NCBI RefSeq assembly: GCF_004785685.1 | Contig: NZ_SRPF01000003.1 | Coordinates: forward strand, 62,001 to 126,000 | Direction: 5' to 3' | From: Marinobacter confluentis | GTDB taxonomy: Bacteria > Pseudomonadota > Gammaproteobacteria > Pseudomonadales > Oleiphilaceae | Length of the DNA: 64,000 bases | Part shown: piece by piece, positions 8,490-16,900 of the stretch | How positions within the stretch are numbered: the first letter of the stretch is position 1 | How the letters are laid out: each line of letters starts with the position of its first letter | Notes under the pieces: model-generated | What the model was told of the DNA's origin: nothing | Seen by the model: only the letters and a program-made list of their open reading frames with translations | The model's database searches: none | Made by a program: the position numbers and the translations under genes

Positions 8490-8678
8490 ATGGACAATCC
8501 GAAGGGTGAAAGCCGTCGTCGCTTCTTGCGTCTGGCAGCCGTTGCCGGTCCGGCTGCAATTGCCATGGCCATTGCACCAAACGCCGCAGCAGAAGTGGCA
8601 AAACCTGCCCCGAAGAAAAGCCGTGGCATGCGTGAGACGGAGCACACGCGTAAATATATGGAATCGGCTCGCTTTTAA
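8490..8678 (+). CDS. Small Tat-signal peptide of the FDH region (TIGR02811-like)
   Basis: 62-residue protein consisting almost only of a twin-arginine signal (ESRRRFLRLAAVAG, hydrophobic core, then AAAEVAKP) and a short tail ending GMRETEHTRKYMESARF. The start is the ATG at 8490 behind AGGAG; longer in-frame starts overlap torD. It matches the small 'formate dehydrogenase region TAT target' proteins that precede fdhA in many genomes. Its job is not known; it may be exported with the enzyme or act as a small subunit. Confidence 0.82.
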   Translation: MDNPKGESRRRFLRLAAVAGPAAIAMAIAPNAAAEVAKPAPKKSRGMRETEHTRKYMESARF

Positions 8679-8765
8679 CGGCTGCGCGGTGTTCAAGGTT
8701 GCGTGACGCTCTTGAATAGCCGCAGTTCTAAAAAACGAGAATAAAAAAAGAGAGAGGTATTCCAA

Positions 8766-11651
8766 ATGTTAAGAAAGAAAACCAACGGGGTAGCGAAAGG
8801 CTCCCGTGCGGGATCTTTGCTTTCCTCCCTCGCTGCTAAAACCATGGATCGCCGGGGATTTCTGGCGGCTTCAGGTATTACAGTGGGCGGCCTCGCAGCA
8901 CTATCCCTGACGTCCAATCGTGTTCAGGCGGCCACACCTTCCTCCGAGGGTGGCTCCGTTGAAATCAAGAAATCAGTCTGCACACACTGTTCAGTCGGTT
9001 GTACGGTAGAAGCGGAAGTCCAGAACGGCGTATGGACCGGCCAGGAACCTGGATGGGACAGCCCGTTCAACCTGGGCGCTCACTGTGCCAAGGGCGCTGC
9101 TGTACGTGAACATGCCCATGGCGAGCGTCGACTGAAATCCCCCATGAAGCTGGTAAACGGCGAATGGCAGAAGATTCCCTGGGACCAGGCGATCAACGAA
9201 ATCGGCGACAAGATGCTGCAGATCCGCGAAGAGAGCGGACCCGATTCGGTCTACTGGCTGGGAAGTGCCAAGCACAATAACGAACAGGCGTACCTGTTCC
9301 GGAAGTTTGCAGCCTACTGGGGCACCAACAACGTTGACCACCAGGCCCGTATCTGTCACTCCACCACGGTAGCCGGCGTAGCCAATACCTGGGGCTACGG
9401 TGCGATGACCAACTCGTACAACGACATCCACAAGTCCAAAGCGATCTTCCTGATCGGCGGCAACCCTGCCGAGGCTCACCCGGTCTCGCTGCTGCACATC
9501 CTCAAGGCGAAGGAAGAGAACAACGCGCCGCTGATTGTCTGCGATCCGCGTTTCACGCGTACGGCCGCTCACGCCGATGAGTTTGTACGGTTCCGTCCAG
9601 GCTCTGACGTTGCGCTGGTATGGGGCATTCTCTGGCACATTTTCGAGAACGGATGGGAAGACAAAGAGTTTATCCGCACCCGTGTCTGGGGTATGGATCA
9701 GATCCGCGAAGAAGTTAAGCGCTGGAATCCGGAAGAAGTCGAGCGCGTCACCGGCGCACCAGGCGCCCAACTTGAGCGCGTTGCACGTACCATGGCAAAC
9801 AACCGTCCGGGTACAGTAATCTGGTGTATGGGTGGTACCCAGCACACCAACGGTAACAACAACACCCGCGCTTACTGCATCCTGCAGCTTGCACTGGGCA
9901 ACATGGGCGTTTCCGGTGGCGGTACCAACATCTTCCGTGGCCACGACAACGTTCAGGGCGCGACTGACCTTGGCGTTCTCGCCAACACCCTGCCGGGCTA
10001 TTACGGCCTTGCCGCCGGTTCCTGGGCTCACTGGGCCCGCGTCTGGGAAGAAGATCTCGACTGGCTGAAGGGCCGTTTTGCCACCCTCGACAGAAATGGC
10101 AAGACCAAAGCCATGATGAACGAGAACGGCATTCCGGTGTCACGCTGGATCGACGGTGTTCTGGAAGCCAAGGAAAACCTTGAGCAGCCTGACAACACCC
10201 GTGCCATGGTCCTGTGGGGCCACGCGCCCAACTCGCAGACCCGTATGCTGGAAATGAAGGAAGCGATGGAAAAGCTCGACCTGCTGGTCGTAGTGGATCC
10301 GTTCCCGACCGTTTCCGCCGTGCTCCACGATCGCAAAGACGGTGCCTACCTGCTGCCAACGACCACTCAGTTCGAGACCCGCGGTTCAGTAACCGCCTCA
10401 AACCGTTCGTTGCAGTGGCGTGAGAAAGTGGTTGAGCCGCTGTTTGACTCCAAGGTTGACCACGAAATCATCAAGCTGTTCGCGGACAAGTTCGGTTTCA
10501 CTGATCGCATGTTCAAGAACATTGCCATTGAGGGTGACGAGCCAGTCATCGAAGACATTACCCGCGAATTCAACCGCGGCATGTGGACGATCGGCTATAC
10601 CGGCCAGTCGCCAGAGCGCCTCAAGAAACACATGGCGAACCAGCATCACTTCGACAGAACCTCGCTTCGCGCAGTTGGCGGTCCCTGTGATGGAGATATC
10701 TATGGTATGCCATGGCCTTGCTGGGGCACTCCAGAGATGAACCACCCGGGCACACCGAACCTGTACGATATGTCGTTGCCGGTGTCTGAAGGCGGTCTTA
10801 CCTTCCGCGCGCGCTTCGGCGTAGAGCGGGATGGCGACAATCTGCTGGCCGAGGGCGTCTACTCCAAGAATTCGGAGATCAAGGACGGCTACCCGGAATT
10901 CACCATGCAGATGCTGATGGATCTGGGCTGGGACGGCGACCTGACTGCCGAAGAACGCGCAAGCATCGAGGCAGTGGCAGGCCCCAACACCAACTGGAAA
11001 ACCGACCTATCCGGCGGTATCCAGCGCGTGGCCATCAAGCACGAATGTGCGCCCTTCGGTAACGCCAAGGCGCGTACCGTGGTCTGGAACTTCCCGGATC
11101 CGGTGCCAACCCACCGCGAGCCCCTGTACTCCAACCGTCGCGATCTGGTCGAAGACTATCCGACCTACGAGGACAAGGTGTTCTGGCGCGTACCGACCAT
11201 GTACAAGTCGATCCAGAAAGACGACTTCAGCAAGGAGTTCCCGATCATCCTCACCTCTGGCCGTCTGGTCGAATATGAAGGTGGTGGTGACGAGACCCGC
11301 TCCAACCCCTGGCTGGCCGAATTGCAGCAGGATATGTTCATTGAGGTGAATCCGCGCGATGCGAACAACCTGAACATCCGTGACGGCAATGACGTCTGGG
11401 TCGCGGGGCCTGAGGGCGGTCGCATCAAGGTAAAAGCAATGGTTACCGAGCGGGTCGGCGAAGGTGTTGCCTTCATGCCGTTCCACTTCGGCGGACATCT
11501 GGAAGGCAAGTCTCTGAGGACAAAGTATCCTCAAGGCGCCGATCCAATTGTCCTGGGTGAATCCACTAACGTAGTTCAGACATACGGGTATGACTCGGTC
11601 ACGCAGATGCAAGAGACCAAAGCCACCCTATGTTCGATCATGCCGGCATAA
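8766..11651 (+). CDS. fdhA: Formate dehydrogenase catalytic alpha subunit (Cys form, Tat-exported)
   Basis: Oxidises formate to CO2 at a Mo/W-bis-MGD centre in the periplasm. The 961-residue protein opens with a Tat signal (MDRRGFLAASG near residue 27). The N-terminal [4Fe-4S] cluster motif is CTHCSVGCTVE with the fourth Cys in GAHCAKG. The metal ligand lies in QARICHSTTVAG at residue 197 and is an ordinary TGT cysteine codon, not a UGA selenocysteine. Downstream GGNPAEAHPV and the C-terminal molydopterin-dinucleotide binding domain (LTSGRLVEYEGGG) are intact. Followed 15 bases later by fdhB. Electrons pass through FdhB to the FdhC cytochrome and the quinone pool. Confidence 0.96.
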   Translation: MLRKKTNGVAKGSRAGSLLSSLAAKTMDRRGFLAASGITVGGLAALSLTSNRVQAATPSSEGGSVEIKKSVCTHCSVGCTVEAEVQNGVWTGQEPGWDSPFNLGAHCAKGAAVREHAHGERRLKSPMKLVNGEWQKIPWDQAINEIGDKMLQIREESGPDSVYWLGSAKHNNEQAYLFRKFAAYWGTNNVDHQARICHSTTVAGVANTWGYGAMTNSYNDIHKSKAIFLIGGNPAEAHPVSLLHILKAKEENNAPLIVCDPRFTRTAAHADEFVRFRPGSDVALVWGILWHIFENGWEDKEFIRTRVWGMDQIREEVKRWNPEEVERVTGAPGAQLERVARTMANNRPGTVIWCMGGTQHTNGNNNTRAYCILQLALGNMGVSGGGTNIFRGHDNVQGATDLGVLANTLPGYYGLAAGSWAHWARVWEEDLDWLKGRFATLDRNGKTKAMMNENGIPVSRWIDGVLEAKENLEQPDNTRAMVLWGHAPNSQTRMLEMKEAMEKLDLLVVVDPFPTVSAVLHDRKDGAYLLPTTTQFETRGSVTASNRSLQWREKVVEPLFDSKVDHEIIKLFADKFGFTDRMFKNIAIEGDEPVIEDITREFNRGMWTIGYTGQSPERLKKHMANQHHFDRTSLRAVGGPCDGDIYGMPWPCWGTPEMNHPGTPNLYDMSLPVSEGGLTFRARFGVERDGDNLLAEGVYSKNSEIKDGYPEFTMQMLMDLGWDGDLTAEERASIEAVAGPNTNWKTDLSGGIQRVAIKHECAPFGNAKARTVVWNFPDPVPTHREPLYSNRRDLVEDYPTYEDKVFWRVPTMYKSIQKDDFSKEFPIILTSGRLVEYEGGGDETRSNPWLAELQQDMFIEVNPRDANNLNIRDGNDVWVAGPEGGRIKVKAMVTERVGEGVAFMPFHFGGHLEGKSLRTKYPQGADPIVLGESTNVVQTYGYDSVTQMQETKATLCSIMPA

Positions 11652-11666
11652 CAAGAGGTGTAGACC

Positions 11667-12275
11667 ATGGCACTTGAAGGACAAGCACGCGCAAAATTCC
11701 TTTGCGACGCCGAGCGCTGCATCGAATGTAATGCCTGCGTAACGGCCTGTAAAAATGAGCATGAAGTACCCTGGGGCATCAACCGTCGCCGCGTGGTTAC
11801 CATTGAAGATGGTAAACCGGGCGAACGTTCGATCTCCGTAGCCTGCATGCACTGTTCAGACGCGCCTTGTATGGCCGTCTGTCCGACGGACTGCTTCTAC
11901 CAGACCGAAGACGGTGTGGTGCTGCACTCCAAGGACCTGTGTATCGGTTGTGGTTATTGCTTCTATGCTTGCCCCTTTGGCGCGCCCCAGTTCCCGCAAG
12001 CGGGCAACTTTGGCAGCCGTGGCAAGATGGACAAATGCACTTTCTGTGCAGGCGGTCCTGAAGAAGACAACTCGACAGCCGAATTCAACAAATACGGTCG
12101 CAACCGTATTGCTGAAGGCAAGCTGCCGATCTGTGCGGAAATGTGCTCGACCAAAGCTCTGTTGGCCGGTGATGGCAACGAAGTGGCGGACATCTATCGC
12201 CAGCGTATTGTGAACCGTGGTTTCGGTTCCGGCGCCTGGGGATGGGGCACAGCCTACGAGAAGAAGGGCGCTTAA
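11667..12275 (+). CDS. fdhB: Formate dehydrogenase iron-sulfur beta subunit
   Basis: Electron-transfer subunit of 202 residues with four ferredoxin-type cysteine groups: CIECNACVTACKNEH near residue 18, CMHCSDAPCMAVCPTDC, CIGCGYCFYACPFGAPQ, and a split fourth group (CTFCAGG and CAEMCSTKALLAG). This is the FDH3-type beta subunit arrangement. AAGAGGTG precedes the ATG. No signal peptide is seen, so it is probably carried out together with Tat-exported FdhA. A strong stem-loop separates it from fdhC. Confidence 0.95.
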   Translation: MALEGQARAKFLCDAERCIECNACVTACKNEHEVPWGINRRRVVTIEDGKPGERSISVACMHCSDAPCMAVCPTDCFYQTEDGVVLHSKDLCIGCGYCFYACPFGAPQFPQAGNFGSRGKMDKCTFCAGGPEEDNSTAEFNKYGRNRIAEGKLPICAEMCSTKALLAGDGNEVADIYRQRIVNRGFGSGAWGWGTAYEKKGA

Positions 12276-12287
12276 ACCCGCCTGATG

Positions 12288-12313
12288 ATTCCGGGGCCTT
12301 CGGGCCCCGGAAT
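12288..12313 (+). terminator. GC-rich stem-loop between fdhB and fdhC
   Basis: Perfect 11-base-pair stem (ATTCCGGGGCC / GGCCCCGGAAT) closed by a TTCG tetraloop. There is no T-run after it, so it is more likely a partial terminator or a processing/stability element that sets the fdhAB to fdhC ratio than a full stop. Confidence 0.6.
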
Positions 12314-12360
12314 TGGTTCAGGTCACGAATTCTTTTTGTTGATTCCGTTGGAGTGCTCGC

Positions 12361-13533
12361 ATGAATCTAAAAGTATTCGGTGCCGTCATCCTTACGTTGA
12401 CGGCATTGATGTTCAACCCTGCCCTGGCTCAAGAAGCCCCGGAGGTTGACAGAACCGCTACCGGGGGCGCTCAGACCCTTGAAGACATCATGGCCCGTCA
12501 AAAGCAACTGGAAGTTGACGAGTCGTTCCGGTCAGAAAACCTGGGCAATCCTGAAAACGCAGCCGCCATTGACGAGCCGCTTGGCACCCTTGGTGGAAGC
12601 TCTCAGTCGGACCAGTGGCGAGGCATACGCTACAACGAGGCCGATATCCAGACGGTCACCCGCGGGCCGGCGGTCGATGTCCTGATTCAGGACGGCGGCA
12701 TGCCCTGGTACAAGTTGCGGGAAGGACCCATGATTACTTACGGTGGCGGTGCACTCATTGCCATCATCGTACTGCTGGCAGTGTTCTACTTTGTCCGCGG
12801 CAAGATCATGATTGATGGCGGACCGGCCGGCACCACCATTGAACGGTTCAAACCGGTTGAGCGTTTCGGTCACTGGCTGTTGGCCGGTTCGTTTGTCGCT
12901 TTGGGCATAACCGGTCTGATCACACTGATGGGCCGCAGCTTCCTGATCCCGGTTCTGGGACCAGACGCTTTCTCGGCGTTGGCGATCGGCTCCAAGTGGG
13001 TTCACAACAACGTCGCATGGGCCTTTATGCTGGGACTGGTACTGACGTTTGTAATGTGGATTGCCCACAACATCCCCAACAAACTCGACTGGCAGTGGAT
13101 CAAGCAGGGCGGCGGGTTCATTGGCAAGGGTCACCCCTCGGCCAAGAAGTTCAACGCCGGCCAGAAAATTGTGTTCTGGATGGTGATGATCCTGGGCTTC
13201 TCGGTATCGCTGTCTGGCCTGTCACTGCTGTTTCCGTTTCAGATGCCGATGTTCTCCGACACTTTCGGATTCTTCAACAGCATTCTCGGAACCGACTTCC
13301 CGACGGTTCTGGCGCCCCATGAAGAGATGCAGTACGCCAATATCTGGCACTCGATTGTGGCCTTCGTGATGATGGTGGCCATCATGGCTCACATCTATAT
13401 TGGCTCAGTCGGTATGGAAGGGGCATTCGACGCCATGGGTAACGGCCAGGTTGATCTTGAATGGGCCCGCCAGCACCACGATCTGTGGGTCGAAGAAGTT
13501 GAGGCGAAACAGGGCAAGAGAGGTTCGTCATGA
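12361..13533 (+). CDS. fdhC: Formate dehydrogenase cytochrome b gamma subunit
   Basis: Membrane anchor and diheme cytochrome b of 390 residues that passes electrons to quinone. A cleavable signal (ending FNPALAQ) is followed by about 100 periplasmic residues, a first membrane helix near residue 125-145 (LIAIIVLLAVFYFV), and then the four-helix cytochrome core. Heme-ligand histidines are seen in ERFGHWLLAGSF, WVHNNVAWAFML, WHSIVAFVMMVAIMAHIYIG. The extended N-terminus is normal for the FDH3/fdoI-like long gamma type. Its stop overlaps the next small reading frame (ATGA). Confidence 0.93.
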   Translation: MNLKVFGAVILTLTALMFNPALAQEAPEVDRTATGGAQTLEDIMARQKQLEVDESFRSENLGNPENAAAIDEPLGTLGGSSQSDQWRGIRYNEADIQTVTRGPAVDVLIQDGGMPWYKLREGPMITYGGGALIAIIVLLAVFYFVRGKIMIDGGPAGTTIERFKPVERFGHWLLAGSFVALGITGLITLMGRSFLIPVLGPDAFSALAIGSKWVHNNVAWAFMLGLVLTFVMWIAHNIPNKLDWQWIKQGGGFIGKGHPSAKKFNAGQKIVFWMVMILGFSVSLSGLSLLFPFQMPMFSDTFGFFNSILGTDFPTVLAPHEEMQYANIWHSIVAFVMMVAIMAHIYIGSVGMEGAFDAMGNGQVDLEWARQHHDLWVEEVEAKQGKRGSS

Positions 13534-13658
13534 AGGTCATGATTACTGGATTTGTGGCAGCTCTGGTGATTGCTTTCTGCGCACCGCTGGTTCTGAACCA
13601 GTTCGGCTGGTCGACAGCCGAGCAGTACAGCAGTGACGACAGTGTGCGCCTTGACTGA
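13530..13658 (+). CDS. 42-residue single-span membrane protein coupled to fdhC
   Basis: Short reading frame starting at an ATG that overlaps the fdhC stop by four bases. It encodes MKVMITGFVAALVIAFCAP, then LVLNQFGWSTAEQYSS, and an acidic tail ending in SVRLD. The first 22 residues form one hydrophobic helix that could span the membrane or act as a signal. The overlap and the next gene beginning at or inside its end argue that it is a real gene. It may be a small accessory subunit of the formate dehydrogenase, but there is no direct evidence of function. Confidence 0.65.
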   Translation: MKVMITGFVAALVIAFCAPLVLNQFGWSTAEQYSSDDSVRLD

Positions 13659-13902
13659 ACAATCAAACGCACACAAAGAGGTTCACCAGGTCGACGCTGT
13701 CGGCCTGGTGTGCCCTCTTCCCATTCTTCGCTTGAAAAAGCGCACCCGCGACCTGCCAAGCGGCACACTGGTCGATTTTCTGGCCGATGATCCGAGCGGG
13801 CGCAAGGACTTACAGACGCTTTGCGACCTAACCGGTCACCGCATTGAATGGGTCCGCGAGGAAGAGGCGGGGGTGTTGCGCTACCGTATCTGTCTGGCTT
13901 GA
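13633..13902 (+). CDS. TusA-family sulfurtransferase
   Basis: 89-residue single-domain protein with the TusA motif DAVGLVCPLPILRLKK, whose cysteine carries persulfide sulfur, and the following VDFLADDPSGRKDL strand-helix. The start is uncertain: GTG at 13633, GTG at 13642 or TTG at 13651 are possible, all overlapping the 42-residue gene, and no clear ribosome site favours one. In E. coli, sulfur passed through IscS and FdhD is needed to activate formate dehydrogenase, so a TusA-like carrier at the end of an fdh operon fits cofactor sulfuration. That link is inferred. Confidence 0.88.
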   Translation: MTTVCALTEQSNAHKEVHQVDAVGLVCPLPILRLKKRTRDLPSGTLVDFLADDPSGRKDLQTLCDLTGHRIEWVREEEAGVLRYRICLA

Positions 13903-13954
13903 CAGCCTCCTGTTACGTTAGCCGCGCAATATCCGAAAACATTCATTCTGTGGT

Positions 13955-16900
13955 TTACACCTCGCTCGCCTGATGCCGAAGGTTTTTCTCCATGGACTCC
14001 AGCTGCTCGTGCAACTGCTCCAGCATACGGTAAGAACGAAGTTCCAGTCCCGTCTTGCTGCGCAAAACTTTTACCAGTGGCGTTATCGACCCACGATAAA
14101 CGTCGGCCAGCGAGAGAAGCGCATCACGCATACCATCAGGCCCCTGAAAGGTAATCTGCGGTGACAGCTCAACTTTACCGAACGCTTTCTCCAGCCCTTT
14201 AACCAGAGGCTCCCAGTCAATGCCGGACGCTCGTTCATCGGACGACTGAGCAATTGAAGTGGCCAGTTGTTCAAGATGGCTGCCAATACCGACGAGCTGG
14301 CGGACTACTTTCTCACCGGCGTCGCCATCACCGCCTGCCTGCACTCTGGCGCTGTAGCTGGTCTTGATCAATTCCCACCTGGCCTGTTCCTCTGCCGTCA
14401 GGGTGCCGCGAAGCTCCCCGAGTTTAAGCAGATTCTCTTCCGCGCCCTGGGTCAGCAGCTGCGCCTCTCCCTGATAGTGGTCATCAATCAACTGCTCCAG
14501 CTCCTCCGGAGACATCACCGGCGTTACTTTTTCGGCCAGCTTGTTCATATTCCGGTAGCTGCCCTGCAGCTTGAAAGGCGGCTCGGTGCGGTAGGCGTCA
14601 TCCTGTCCACTTGAAGCAATATAGGTTTCGTTGACCGCAAGAATGACGTCACGCACCCGCAGAAGGCGTTCCAGCACGCTGACCACCTCTTCCCGCTCGG
14701 CGGCGCTGTAATCATGATCGAAATCCGCCGAGTTGACCTCCTTGCCGGCGGCAAGGTCAGCAAACCTGTAGAAGTCATCCATGCTTCTCGACGCGAGCGG
14801 AGCAGTGACACTGTTCGAACTCATGCTGTTTTCGAGGTAGGACAGCGCAAACACCTCTTCCATGCCGCTGAGCTGGTCACCGAGGTTGCGAACATCCGCA
14901 CGGTTGGCCAGCATATCCGGGATCTGGAACACATCACCGGACTCGGTGTAAGGGTTGCCCCCCATACAGATCGCGAAGCGCTTGCCACGCATGTCATAGG
15001 TTTTCGAGCGCCCATTCCAGATCCCTTCAACCCGGCGGGTGCCGTCGCACAGTGAAATGAATTTCTGCAGGAACTCCGGGTGGGTGTGCTGGATGTCATC
15101 AAGATACAGCATCACATTGTTGCCCATCTCGAATGCAAGGTTGAGCTTGATGATTTCGGTTCTGGCCGTCGAGTTGGGCGCTTTCTCCGGGTCCAGTGAG
15201 GTCACGTCATGGCCCAGTGAGGGGCAGTTGATCTTCATGAAAATCAGCCCCAGGCGACTGGCCACGTATTCCATCAGCGTGGTCTTGCCGTAGCCGGGCG
15301 GCGAAATCATGATCAACAGGCCGGACAGATCGGTCCGGCGGTCATCGCCCACCGTGCCCATCTGTTTGGCGAGGTTGTCCCCTACCAATGGCAGGTATAC
15401 ACGGGAAATCAGTTTGTTGCGGACAAAGGACGTCAGCGGCCTGGCGATGAATTCTTCAATTCGCAACCGGTCCTGTTGCTCCTCAAGCATCTGATGACGG
15501 ATTCTCTGCAACGACTCCCAGCGTGGAAGCCGGTCATTGATGTGGCGCCTAAGGCGGGTTTCAAACTCGTCCAGTGCCAGCGCCAGGCTTTGATTGTGCA
15601 GCTGCGGGTGCTGCCCCAGCAGGTGGTCAATCTGAAAGGTCAGCTCCGCCGCGCGGGGTTCGAACTTTACAGAAGCGGGCGAGAATTCTGATGCCATCAT
15701 GGCCGCCGCCTCGGGGCAGAAATGGCCACTGAGTGAATTTTTCTCCTGAGCGGCAAAGCCATTCAGCCAAGCAAGACTGGTCTGCCATAGCCGGGCGGCA
15801 TGGTCCCGGGCTTCAGACAGCACCTTATCCAGAGTCTTTTGCTGTTTCTGCGCGGCTACGTAGTCCCTGAACCGCTTCTTCAGGTCGTGACCGACCGTGG
15901 AAACCTCAAACTGTTCGTGATTTTCAGCCAGCGCAAGGCACAGATAATCCGAGCCCTGGTCAAGCACCCAGTCCTCGAACGGCAAGTCATGGGCCGCAAA
16001 GAAACGGGCCATATCGACACGCACCGATTGCTGCAACTGCTGCATAAGGTCCCCCGCGCGCATCAGCGTCTGCAGCACACCGGCGCTGGTGGTTTCAGCC
16101 TGCAACCGCTGACGATATGACTCATCCTGAAAACACCAGAACAGGACACTGGCAGCGCGGACCATGGGAGCAAACCGCAACAGCCCGGCGCGAGCCTTGG
16201 CGGGACCAAGCTGGACCAGGATTCTGGTTGCGTCGTGGTCGTGGATTCCCTTTTCGTAGCCATCCCGGTAGCGTGGCCCGGCAAACTGGCGTACGGACTT
16301 TTCCAGCGCGTCGGTATCGGCCCAGTCGGGCGGGTTGATCGCGCCACCGTCAACGGCCTCGAGGAACCGATAGGCCAGATACTCGCCCTTGTAGACGTCC
16401 GGCGCCTCGGAAGGGGCGTGCAGGTTCCAGCAGTCATCCAGGTTGGCCAGGCGCTCATCCCTGACGGTTTCGTAGAACTGGGTGCCGGAAATATGCAGCC
16501 GCAAACCCTCATCCGCAGGCACCAGGGTCAATGCTGGCTCCTGACGATTCACCGAGAACCGGTGCCTTGGCCCCAGCTTGATGATGGCACCACCGTCTTC
16601 ATAAATGTCCGCGCGATCCCTGACTGCTCTCTGGGCATTGTCCTGGGCGGCTTTTAACTGGGCATCCAGGTCGTCTGCCTCAAGCGGTGAATCCAGTTCC
16701 CGCAGGCGCTCGGACAGATCCCGGACCTTCGCTACCATGACGTCGCTGGCGAAGAAAGCGTGAACCTGGGCTACCTCCTCAAATTGGTCTGAGCGCTTGG
16801 TCAGGTTGTTCAGAATGCGCTGGCCCGCCTCTTTCAAAGAAGATGCTTTGCGCTGACGTTCCTGGGACAGTTGCTGACGCCGGGACTCGATGGTTTCCTG

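Noticed and set aside
9354..9356. Possible selenocysteine codon in fdhA
   Set aside because: The codon at the metal-ligand position is TGT, and the frame has no internal TGA, so no SECIS element is needed.
8991..10031. 346-codon minus-strand open frame
   Set aside because: Antisense of fdhA, no recognisable motif, and no upstream ribosome site.
13903..13954. Terminator between the tusA-like gene and the giant ATPase gene
   Set aside because: The 52-base convergent gap has no inverted repeat followed by a T-run on either strand.
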